Assembly (NCBI GenBank): GCA_046757965.1
Contig: JBHHZI010000182.1
Location: 1 to 5,986 of the forward strand
Source of the DNA: JBHHZI01 sp046757965
GTDB taxonomy: Bacteria; Acidobacteriota; Polarisedimenticolia; SMYD01
Direction: 5' to 3'
Length of the DNA: 5,986 bases
The position numbers were made by a program, and so were the translations under genes. This document shows positions 1 through 5,583 of this stretch, in pieces. Position 1 is the stretch's first letter. Each line of letters begins with the position of its first letter. The notes beneath the pieces were generated by a model, which was given only the letters and a program-made list of their open reading frames with translations, had not been told where the DNA came from and did not search any database.

Positions 1-55
1 CCTGCTCCGAACGCTAGGCGTCACGGCTCGACGGACTCGGCGTCCCGACCGGGCG

Positions 56-844
56 TCAGTGATAGTGGAATCGGTCGTCGTCACGGATATCGGCGACGAC
101 CCGGTACTTCTTCCGTCGGACCCGCCAGCGCCAGTCAGCCCACAGGCGTCGCAGATTCCAGACCCGCCGCAGATACAACCACGCGAACACCATGCCGCCC
201 AGATGCGCGACGTTGTTCACTCCGGACCCCGGGGTCGTGAGCTGCGTGAAGAGCATGATGCCGGCCAGCAGCAGGACCGCCTGCCGCATGCGCATGGGGA
301 TGACCAGAAAGAGTAGCAGGAGCTTGTCCGGGAACAGGATCGCCTGCGCGGCCATGACCCCGTAGATCGCGCCCGAAGCTCCCACCGTCGCGCGGGCCGA
401 CACCCAGGCCTCACCAAAACCGAACAGATGGGCCACGGGGTCGAGCAGGATGCTCGTGAGTCCGGCCCCGATGCCGCAGAAGAGATAGAACTGGACGAAC
501 GCCTGGGCCCCCCAGCGCCGCTCCAGCTCCGTCCCGAACATCCACAGGAAGAGCATGTTGAACACGATGTGCAGGAGACCGCCGTGCAGAAAGAGGTAGG
601 TGACCGGCTGCCACACCCAGAAACTGGTGAGGACGGTCTTCGACGAGAGGCCGAACAGCGTGCTGAGAGGATCCTGTCCGAGGGTCGCCGTCAGGATCGT
701 CTGGATGAGGAACACCGTCACACAGGTGACGATGATGCCCTTGATCGCCGGGGTCAGCGGTCCGCCACCGATGAGGATACGTCTCTGCCCCACCTGAAAA
801 CCCTGGCGATTGAATCGGTGGCTCACGTGACTCGACGATAGCAT
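56..844 (-). CDS. Rhomboid family intramembrane serine protease
   Basis: Rhomboids are polytopic inner-membrane proteases that cut membrane-spanning substrates with a Ser-His dyad inside the bilayer. The 262-residue product shows the family signatures in order: GGGPLTP before the first membrane helix (about residues 35-52); HGGLLHIVFNM (residues 87-97), where His92 and Asn96 match the GlpG oxyanion-side His and Asn; the active-site motif GASGAIYG with catalytic Ser158; and NNVAHLGG with catalytic His214. About six hydrophobic segments are visible, the usual bacterial core, followed by a basic then acidic cytoplasmic tail (about 226-262). All catalytic residues are present, so it should be active. 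The substrate is unknown. The start is uncertain. ATG at 844 has no clear Shine-Dalgarno. GTG at 791-793 (residue 18) has AGGG seven bases upstream and would leave eight residues before the GGGPLTP motif. The gene is divergent from the unknown membrane-anchored protein at 923-1993. Confidence 0.93.
   Translation of the reverse strand: MLSSSHVSHRFNRQGFQVGQRRILIGGGPLTPAIKGIIVTCVTVFLIQTILTATLGQDPLSTLFGLSSKTVLTSFWVWQPVTYLFLHGGLLHIVFNMLFLWMFGTELERRWGAQAFVQFYLFCGIGAGLTSILLDPVAHLFGFGEAWVSARATVGASGAIYGVMAAQAILFPDKLLLLFLVIPMRMRQAVLLLAGIMLFTQLTTPGSGVNNVAHLGGMVFAWLYLRRVWNLRRLWADWRWRVRRKKYRVVADIRDDDRFHYH
801..804 (-). promoter_or_regulatory. Shine-Dalgarno-like AGGG for an internal GTG start of the rhomboid gene
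   Basis: On the minus strand AGGG lies seven bases before the in-frame GTG at 791-793. The ATG at 842-844 has nothing comparable upstream. This supports, but does not prove, that translation starts at 793 and the protein is 245 residues. A four-base match can arise by chance in GC-rich DNA. Confidence 0.35.
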
Positions 845-922
845 GGCGCCACAAACCGCCGCAAAAACCCCGTCTGCCTCGTCGGACCGGGCGATGGTAG
901 GATGCCGATCCCGGAGGAATCC
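845..922. promoter_or_regulatory. Divergent intergenic region, probable promoters for both flanking genes
   Basis: This 78-base gap is the only place where the two divergent genes can be driven from, unless promoters lie inside coding sequence. On the plus strand TAGGAT (898-903) resembles a sigma-70 -10 box, but no convincing -35 hexamer sits 16-18 bases upstream. Using it would give a very short leader before the ribosome site at 913-917. No clear minus-strand -10/-35 pair was seen. The promoter role is therefore inferred from gene arrangement more than from motifs. Confidence 0.35.
913..917 (+). promoter_or_regulatory. Ribosome binding site GGAGG that sets the start at 923
   Basis: GGAGG lies five bases before ATG 923, close to ideal strength and spacing. 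The in-frame ATG at 902 is upstream of this site and has no Shine-Dalgarno of its own, so 923 is the likely start of the downstream gene. Confidence 0.8.
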
Positions 923-1993
923 ATGTCTCTGAGTCGCGGTCGAAAGTGGCTGCTCGGCTGTACCGTCGGGCTCGGTCTCGCACTCGCGATGGTCGTCCTC
1001 GTCGTGGTGGGGTTCGTGCGGTGGCTCCAGACGCCGGGCCTCGCTCTCGAGCCCAATCGGCTCGTCGATGCCGACACCCGTCTCTACATCGAGTGGACAC
1101 TGGCCAGGGATCGTCCCGGCTCCCGGAACCTGGTGCGCACGCTCCTGAGAATGCGGCAGACCGTGCAGCAGCAGGATGCGGACCTCCCCCCGTTCCTGGC
1201 CTGGGTGCAGAGCATCAACGCCGCCCCGGTGTCCGACGAACAGATCGATCAGATGCTGCCGATCGCGGCGATCCTGACCAACCAGGCGGGCTCACCGCTC
1301 ATCGCGGATGCCGCCGCCTTCACGGTCAACATTCCCTCGGCGGCTCACAGCTTCCGCCTCCTCGATCACGTTCTTGCCTTCGGCGCACAGCGTGACGACG
1401 ACATGGAATACCTCCGTTATCACGGTGAGGAGTACTATCGGATCTCCCCGAACGATGGCGAGATCTGGATCTCCATCGTCGGTGATGACGTGGTCCTCAC
1501 GCGTGACGAGCGTGCTCTCCGGTCCGTCATCGATCGCCTGTCCCGGCCGCCCGAGGCCCTGGCCTCCGTCTCGCGTCCCCTGGACGCCCTCCTCTCGCGG
1601 GCGCCCGCCGACAGCATCATGCGCCTGGCCGTTCTCGACCAGACCGACAGCCTCATGGACCTGACGACATCCGGGCTGCCCGAGCTGGCGGCGGTTCTTG
1701 CGCCGCTCATCGGCCGGAGCCGAGAGGTGAGTGCGTGGTTGCGCGCCGAGGGAGACGACGTCCTCGTGGGGCAGATCGAGGCCTCGACCGACCCGTCGAG
1801 TGACGCGTTCCCGGCCGGTCTCCTCCGCACCGGCGATACGATCCGGCTGGACGTCGCGTCAGAGCACATCCACCTGACCATCGAGCCACAGGAAGGATCC
1901 GTCCGGGGCACGCGCCTCTGGGCCATCCGGGCAAAGGGTGTCGTGGCATGGCTGGTGCACGCGTTGACCGATCTCACCCCGCCATCCTCCTGA
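923..1993 (+). CDS. Membrane-anchored extracytoplasmic protein of unknown function
   Basis: I do not recognise this 356-residue protein with confidence. It starts with a basic tip (MSLSRGRK), then one long hydrophobic segment (about residues 9-35) rich in Gly and Ala in its first half and Val/Leu in its second. No signal-peptidase site is obvious, so the protein is probably N-in with the remaining ~320 residues outside the membrane. The ectodomain is acidic, has no Cys beyond Cys13 in the membrane segment, and shows no catalytic motif. Its pattern (ADTRLYIEW near residue 50, HGEEYYRI at 167-174, then VGDDVVLTRDERALRSVIDRL at about 186-206) recalls DUF3352-like bacterial proteins, a resemblance from memory only. 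The start is chosen at 923, not 902, because of the strong GGAGG. The gene is monocistronic here, divergent from the rhomboid gene and convergent with the HNH gene 22 bases away. Confidence 0.8.
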   Translation: MSLSRGRKWLLGCTVGLGLALAMVVLVVVGFVRWLQTPGLALEPNRLVDADTRLYIEWTLARDRPGSRNLVRTLLRMRQTVQQQDADLPPFLAWVQSINAAPVSDEQIDQMLPIAAILTNQAGSPLIADAAAFTVNIPSAAHSFRLLDHVLAFGAQRDDDMEYLRYHGEEYYRISPNDGEIWISIVGDDVVLTRDERALRSVIDRLSRPPEALASVSRPLDALLSRAPADSIMRLAVLDQTDSLMDLTTSGLPELAAVLAPLIGRSREVSAWLRAEGDDVLVGQIEASTDPSSDAFPAGLLRTGDTIRLDVASEHIHLTIEPQEGSVRGTRLWAIRAKGVVAWLVHALTDLTPPSS

Positions 1994-2015
1994 CAGCGGA
2001 CAGCGCGACGTGGCG

Positions 2016-2642
2016 TCAGCGAGGCCGCTCCGCCTCGTCGCCGAGATCGTCCTGATCGAGCTCGACGTTCCAGTAGGCGGCATCGAGGAACCGCCGCCAG
2101 ATCTCGTAGCGGCGGCTGGCCACCCGGATGCGCGCCAGGGGATGCCAGCGTGGCTTGCCGGGTTCCCGCGTGAGACGCATCCGGGCCTCGGCCGGCAATC
2201 GGTTGCCCTTGCGCATGTTGCAGGGGATACAGCAGCAGACGACGTTGTCCCAGGTCGACCGCCCGCCACGGGACAGGGGGATCACGTGGTCGAGGTTCAG
2301 ATCCACTCGCCGGAAACGGTGGCCACAGTACTGGCAACGATTGCGATCGCGGTAGAAGATATTCCGGCGCGTGAAGCGCACGTCGTAGCGAGGCAGTCGA
2401 TCATAGCCGACCAGCAGGACGACTCGTGGGATCCGGATGCGGCGGGAAGGCGTGGCGACGGCATCGTCACCGGGCCCGACGGGCAGATCACTCCACGTGT
2501 GAAAATCGTAGGTGGCGAAATCGATATCCACAGCCTTCACATGCCCCTTGTAGAAGAGACACATGGCACGACGCACCGACGTGATCTGGAGCGCCTGGTA
2601 GAGATTGTTGAGAACCAGGACGTTGGAGTTGAGGACCGTCAT
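2016..2642 (-). CDS. HNH endonuclease-family protein
   Basis: This 208-residue protein has an N-terminal region of the form VLVLNNLYQALQITSVRRAM (about residues 8-27). That region is typical of a widespread bacterial HNH family whose members are often annotated only as HNH endonuclease. The nuclease core follows: CQYCG (Cys103, Cys106), LDHVIPLSRGG (Asp118-His119), WDN (Asn133) and CIPCN (Cys138, Cys141, Asn142). The two CxxC pairs are expected to hold a structural zinc, and His119 is the likely general base at the beta-beta-alpha metal site. All key residues are present. The biological substrate of the family is not established, and no restriction methylase or toxin-antitoxin partner is adjacent. 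The ATG at 2642 is chosen because it places the conserved VLVLN motif near the N-terminus. A GTG at 2693, overlapping ddl, would add 17 residues but is itself part of a GGAGGTG sequence. The gene is last in the cluster, 28 bases after ddl, and probably translationally coupled to it. Confidence 0.9.
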   Translation of the reverse strand: MTVLNSNVLVLNNLYQALQITSVRRAMCLFYKGHVKAVDIDFATYDFHTWSDLPVGPGDDAVATPSRRIRIPRVVLLVGYDRLPRYDVRFTRRNIFYRDRNRCQYCGHRFRRVDLNLDHVIPLSRGGRSTWDNVVCCCIPCNMRKGNRLPAEARMRLTREPGKPRWHPLARIRVASRRYEIWRRFLDAAYWNVELDQDDLGDEAERPR

Positions 2643-2674
2643 GATCGTGACATCGGACCGAAGGGAGCGATCAT
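2641..2674 (-). promoter_or_regulatory. Inverted repeat spanning ddl stop and HNH start; possible coupling hairpin
   Basis: The minus strand carries ATGATCG at 2674-2668 and CGATCAT at 2647-2641, perfect inverse complements of seven bases separated by 20. The upstream arm contains the ddl stop TGA (2673-2671). The downstream arm contains the first two bases of the HNH ATG (2642-2640). In the mRNA the HNH start would be partly paired until a ribosome finishing ddl opens the stem. The same stretch holds an 11-codon reading frame (2674-2639) whose ATG overlaps the ddl stop and whose stop overlaps the HNH ATG, both as ATGA. The role is inferred; only the sequence pattern is observed. Confidence 0.35.
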
Positions 2675-3795
2675 ACCACCGGCCGGTCGGCACCTCCGGA
2701 GGTCAGTCCGCGCTGCAGGCGAGTCCGGCGCTCGAACCGCTCCCGTCCCAGTTCGATGAGACGATCGATGAGCTGCCGATAAGGGAGCCCGCTCGCCTCC
2801 CAGAGCCGCGGGTACATGCTGATGTCGGTGAACCCGGGAATGGTGTTCATCTCGGAGATCCAGGGCCGCCCGGTCGACTTCTCCACCAGAAAGTCGACCC
2901 GGCTCATGCCCGCCGCGCCCAGCGTCGTGAAGGTCGCCAGTGCCAGCGCCCCGAGCCGGTCAGCCAGCGCCCCGTCCAGCGGCGCCGGAACCAGCAGGCG
3001 TGTGCGCTCGTCTGCATACTTCGACTGGTAGTCGTAGAACTCGCGGGCCGGGACGATCTCGCCGGCAACCGATACCTCCGGCCGGTCGTTTCCGCACACA
3101 CTGATCTCGATCTCTCTCGCATCCAGCGCCCGCTCCACGAGCGCCTTCAGGTCATACTCCAGGGCGGTGTCGATGGCCGCCGACAGGTCATCCGGCGCCG
3201 CCGCGCGCGTCGCGCCGACGCTCGACCCCCCACAGGACGGCTTCACGAACCACGGGCCCTCCGCTTGCTCCGAGCGGAGGCGCCGCAGGACCGCGCCGGC
3301 GTCGGCGCGCCATTCCGCATCGGTCACCACGGAGTCAGGCAGCACCGGCAATCCCGCCTGCCGGAGCAGTCGCTTGGCGACCGCCTTGTCCATGGCGAGT
3401 GCAGAGGCCAGCGGCCCCGGCCCCACATAGGCCAGGTCGGCCAGCTCGAGGAGTCCCTGCAGGGTCCCGTCCTCTCCCCCGGCGCCGTGAATGAGCGGAA
3501 AGACACAGTGCACCTCATGCGCGACCCAGCCCGCTCCTGACCCGAGGAGGAATCCCCTCCCGGGCTCCGGGAGGATCCTCACGGACCGGCGCTCGCCGGA
3601 GGTGTCGCTCCCCTCCCGGACACCCAGCGGGCTGGCGGATGTGAACCAGGTCCCATCCCGGTCCACCGCCACCGGCACGACCTCGTACCGATCGAGATCG
3701 ATGGCCGCCAGAACCGAGCGGGCGGAACGGATGGATACCGCGTGCTCGACGGATCGCCCGCCGAACACCACGACGATCCGCGGGCGGTCAGACAT
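2671..3795 (-). CDS. ddl: D-alanine--D-alanine ligase
   Basis: Ddl is a cytosolic ATP-grasp enzyme that joins two D-alanines for the peptidoglycan stem peptide, upstream of MurF. The 374-residue product is full length for the family. Visible motifs are FGGRSVEHAVS (11-21; Glu17 matches E. coli DdlB Glu15, which contacts the first D-Ala), HGAGGEDGTLQG (103-114), the ATP-binding stretch FVKPSCGGSSVG (183-194), omega-loop EFYDYQSKY (252-260) whose Tyr260 matches DdlB Tyr216, SRVDF (298-302) and EMNTIPGFT (315-323; metal and substrate residues Glu315 and Asn317). The omega-loop Tyr argues for D-Ala-D-Ala over vancomycin-resistance D-Ala-D-Lac ligase. Gln257 replaces the usual Glu of YEAKY, a mild change. 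The ATG start overlaps the hflX stop by eight bases, so the two are probably translationally coupled. No mur genes are adjacent, so ddl sits outside a division/cell-wall cluster here. Confidence 0.97.
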   Translation of the reverse strand: MSDRPRIVVVFGGRSVEHAVSIRSARSVLAAIDLDRYEVVPVAVDRDGTWFTSASPLGVREGSDTSGERRSVRILPEPGRGFLLGSGAGWVAHEVHCVFPLIHGAGGEDGTLQGLLELADLAYVGPGPLASALAMDKAVAKRLLRQAGLPVLPDSVVTDAEWRADAGAVLRRLRSEQAEGPWFVKPSCGGSSVGATRAAAPDDLSAAIDTALEYDLKALVERALDAREIEISVCGNDRPEVSVAGEIVPAREFYDYQSKYADERTRLLVPAPLDGALADRLGALALATFTTLGAAGMSRVDFLVEKSTGRPWISEMNTIPGFTDISMYPRLWEASGLPYRQLIDRLIELGRERFERRTRLQRGLTSGGADRPVV

Positions 3796-5110
3796 CCGAC
3801 ACCAACCCGGGGGTCGCCAGGCCCTGCCGGATCCGCCCGGCTCCGATCGGGCTGGTGCGGACCCGGACGCGCAGGCGATTCCCCTCGCTCGTCACCTGGA
3901 GAACCCGGCCGTGCCGATGCAGCAGTCCCATGGCCTCCCGGTCTCGACAGGGGATATCGATGTCCTCCTCCACCAGGGTGCGACCCTGTTCGGCCGCGAT
4001 CCGGCGGGCCAGCGCCGGCAGACCGTCCCCGCGCGCCGCGGAGACGAACAGCGCCTCGGGAAACTGGCGGCCCAGTCGGGTCCGGACCGCCGGCCCGACC
4101 ATCCGATCCATCTTGTTGAAGACCAGCAGGCGCCGGCGGTCCCCCACGTCCAGATCATGGAGCACCCGCGCGGTCGTCGCCATCTTCTCGACGTGATGGT
4201 CGTCGGCAGCATCAACGACCTGCATCAGCAGATCGGCCTCTCCCACCTCGCTCAGCGTCGAGCGGAAGGAGGCGACCAGGTGGTGGGGGAGCTTGCGGAT
4301 GAACCCGACGGTGTCGGTGAGCACCAGGCCATCGCCGGAACCCTTCATGCGCCGCCGCACCGCATCGAGTGTGGCAAACAGCCGGTTCTCGACCGGCACG
4401 CAGGCTCCGGTGAGGGCGTTGAAGAGCGTCGACTTGCCCGAGTTGGTGTAGCCCACGAGGGCCACGGTGAAGGTCTCCCGGCGCGCCTGGTGGCGGAGGC
4501 CGCGGTGTCGCGTGATGCGAACCAGATCCCGCTGCAGGCGCGCGATACGGCGGCGGATGAGGCGGCGATCGATCTCAATCTGCGCCTCGCCCACGCCGCC
4601 GCGCACGCCGATGCCGCCCACCTGACGCGAGAGGTGTGTCCACTTGCGGGTCAGGCGCGGCAGCGTGTAGCGCAGCGACGCCAGTTCCACCTGGGTCTTC
4701 GCCTCGCGAGTGCGCGCCCGCGAGGCGAAGATCTCCAGGATCAGCCCGGATCGATCCGAGACCGGCACGCCCACGACCTGCTCGAGGCGTGCAGCCTGCC
4801 GCGGCGTGAGGTCGTCATCCGTGAACAGACCGCTGGCACCGGTCTCCTCGACACGCCGCGCGATCTCGGCCACCTTCCCTCGACCCAGAAGGGTCGCCGC
4901 GTCCGGCCGGTCCCGCTCCTGGACCTCGCGTCCGACGACGGCGTAACCCGCGGTGTCGGCCAGCAAGGCCAGCTCGTCGAGGTGTTCCTGACACGTCTCG
5001 CGGTTGCCGCCATCCACGATGACAGCCACCAGCAAGACCGCCTGTCTTCTCGCGCCCGTGTTTCGTCTCTCCCCTCGGAGAATCTGGCCCCTCGGCGCCG
5101 GCGGCGCCAC
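3788..5110 (-). CDS. hflX: GTPase HflX, ribosome-splitting factor
   Basis: HflX is a translational GTPase of the Obg/HflX superfamily that binds the 50S subunit and splits stalled or hibernating 70S ribosomes during stress. The 440-residue reading frame has the N-terminal HflX domain (about 24-200, including LLGRGKV and DRSGLILEIFASRA), the glycine-rich linker GGIGVRGGVGEAQIEIDRR (165-183), and a G domain: G1 GYTNSGKST (220-228), FATLD (245-249), G3 DTVGF (266-270, with the family-typical Phe after the Gly), G4 NKMD (332-335) and G5 SA (357-358). A short C-terminal domain follows (about 375-440). The linker has one residue more than the usual GGIGxRGPGETQ. The start is weak. The GTG at 5108-5110 is itself the end of GGAGGTG, and no other ATG or GTG lies before the conserved RRQAVLLV region at residues 21-28. 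The gene follows trxA by 20 bases and overlaps ddl by eight. Confidence 0.95.
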   Translation of the reverse strand: MAPPAPRGQILRGERRNTGARRQAVLLVAVIVDGGNRETCQEHLDELALLADTAGYAVVGREVQERDRPDAATLLGRGKVAEIARRVEETGASGLFTDDDLTPRQAARLEQVVGVPVSDRSGLILEIFASRARTREAKTQVELASLRYTLPRLTRKWTHLSRQVGGIGVRGGVGEAQIEIDRRLIRRRIARLQRDLVRITRHRGLRHQARRETFTVALVGYTNSGKSTLFNALTGACVPVENRLFATLDAVRRRMKGSGDGLVLTDTVGFIRKLPHHLVASFRSTLSEVGEADLLMQVVDAADDHHVEKMATTARVLHDLDVGDRRRLLVFNKMDRMVGPAVRTRLGRQFPEALFVSAARGDGLPALARRIAAEQGRTLVEEDIDIPCRDREAMGLLHRHGRVLQVTSEGNRLRVRVRTSPIGAGRIRQGLATPGLVSDV

Positions 5111-5130
5111 CTCCGGGTGGGGATGCGGAC

Positions 5131-5472
5131 CTACGAGGCCGCCCTGGCCGAGAGAAGCTGCTCCAGCCTCTTCTGCAGGCTTTCCTTGGTGGCCAGGCCG
5201 GTGACCTGGTCGGTGACCTCTCCGCCATCGAAGAACAGCAGGGTGGGAACGCTCATCACACCGTAGCGTGACGCGGTCTGCCGGGCCTCATCGACATCGA
5301 CGTGGACGATGTCCACGCGCCCGTCGTACTCGCCCGCCAGTTCCTCGACCACCGGCTTGAGCTTCTTGCAGGGGCCGCACCAGGCGGCAGAGAAATCGGC
5401 CATCACTGGCCGTTCGGCCCCGAGGACCTTGGCTTCGAAGCTTGCATCGTCGACCTGGACCAGTTTGCTCAC
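5131..5472 (-). CDS. trxA: Thioredoxin
   Basis: Thioredoxin is a small cytosolic disulfide reductase that passes electrons from thioredoxin reductase to target proteins. The 113-residue product is the standard single-domain length. It shows ADFSAAWCGPCKKLKP with redox cysteines 32 and 35, the buried Asp of DF at residue 26, the cis-proline loop SVPT (Pro76), and the terminal FFDGGE...G strand-helix pattern. Ser replaces the Trp found in E. coli at the second residue before AxWCGPC, a common variation. No signal peptide is present, so a cytoplasmic role is expected. The GTG at 5470-5472 is chosen because AGAGAGGG lies just upstream. A longer in-frame reading to 5562 would add 30 Gly/Pro/Arg-rich residues unlike any thioredoxin. 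The gene precedes hflX by 20 bases in the same orientation. Confidence 0.96.
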   Translation of the reverse strand: MSKLVQVDDASFEAKVLGAERPVMADFSAAWCGPCKKLKPVVEELAGEYDGRVDIVHVDVDEARQTASRYGVMSVPTLLFFDGGEVTDQVTGLATKESLQKRLEQLLSARAAS

Positions 5473-5476
5473 AGAA

Positions 5477-5484
5477 CCCTCTCT
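5477..5484 (-). promoter_or_regulatory. trxA: Ribosome binding site AGAGAGGG of trxA
   Basis: The purine-rich AGAGAGGG ends four bases before the GTG at 5472 and is the only good Shine-Dalgarno in this leader. It fixes the trxA start at 5472 over the longer upstream reading. Confidence 0.65.
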
Positions 5485-5502
5485 TCCCCATGGATGCCCC
5501 CC

Positions 5503-5518
5503 GAACCCACCCGGGTTC
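5503..5518 (-). other. Small hairpin in the trxA leader
   Basis: GAACCC (5503-5508) and GGGTTC (5513-5518) form a perfect six-base stem with a four-base loop, about 30 bases upstream of the trxA start. It could be a leader-RNA element, but short perfect stems are common in GC-rich spacers, so no function is assigned. Confidence 0.25.
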
Positions 5519-5560
5519 CCGTCCGGGCCGCGCATCCGTCCACGACCTGGAAAGGGTATC

Positions 5561-5576
5561 ACCCGGCCCGCCGGGT
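5561..5576 (-). terminator. Weak terminator-like hairpin after the Cys/His protein gene
   Basis: ACCCGG (5561-5566) and CCGGGT (5571-5576) form a perfect six-base stem with a four-base loop, starting seven bases past the stop at 5584. On the minus strand it is followed by GATACCCTTTCC, not a run of T, so it is not a classic intrinsic terminator. It might attenuate transcription into trxA or protect a 3' end. Confidence 0.25.
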
Positions 5577-5583
5577 CGAGAAA

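Noticed and set aside
1..55. Possible start of a further minus-strand gene at GTG near position 24
   Set aside because: There is no ribosome binding site upstream and only eight codons are visible before the edge.
953..961. LLGC near the N-terminus of the protein at 923-1993 as a lipoprotein lipobox
   Set aside because: Only four residues separate the basic tip from Cys13, so there is no hydrophobic region before the Cys; the hydrophobic stretch lies after it, as in a plain membrane anchor.
2020..2037. CGAGGC/GCCTCG hairpin near the convergent gene ends as a terminator
   Set aside because: The six-base stem lies within the HNH coding end, has no T run on either side, and can be explained by codon composition; no terminator is otherwise visible in the 22-base gap.
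1435..2337. 300-codon minus-strand open frame opposite the unknown protein
   Set aside because: It is Arg/Ser/Pro-rich, overlaps both the unknown protein gene and the HNH gene out of frame, and has no recognisable motif.
2605..3540. 311-codon plus-strand open frame opposite ddl, and similar long frames at 428-841, 2010-2759 and 5302-5970
   Set aside because: Each is in register with the real minus-strand gene it overlaps and has low-complexity composition; all are shadows explained by the same codon bias.
3733..3765. Ddl EHAVS in place of EHEVS as a missing key residue
   Set aside because: The Glu matching DdlB Glu15, which contacts substrate, is retained; Ala at the second position also occurs in other Ddl proteins such as the mycobacterial type, from memory.
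3491..5266. 591-codon open frame on the plus strand opposite hflX and neighbours
   Set aside because: It runs in codon register with hflX on the other strand, so a stop would require TTA, CTA or TCA codons in hflX, which high-GC genes avoid. The translation is Arg/Pro/Gln-rich with no motif. The genuine minus-strand genes have full domain signatures.
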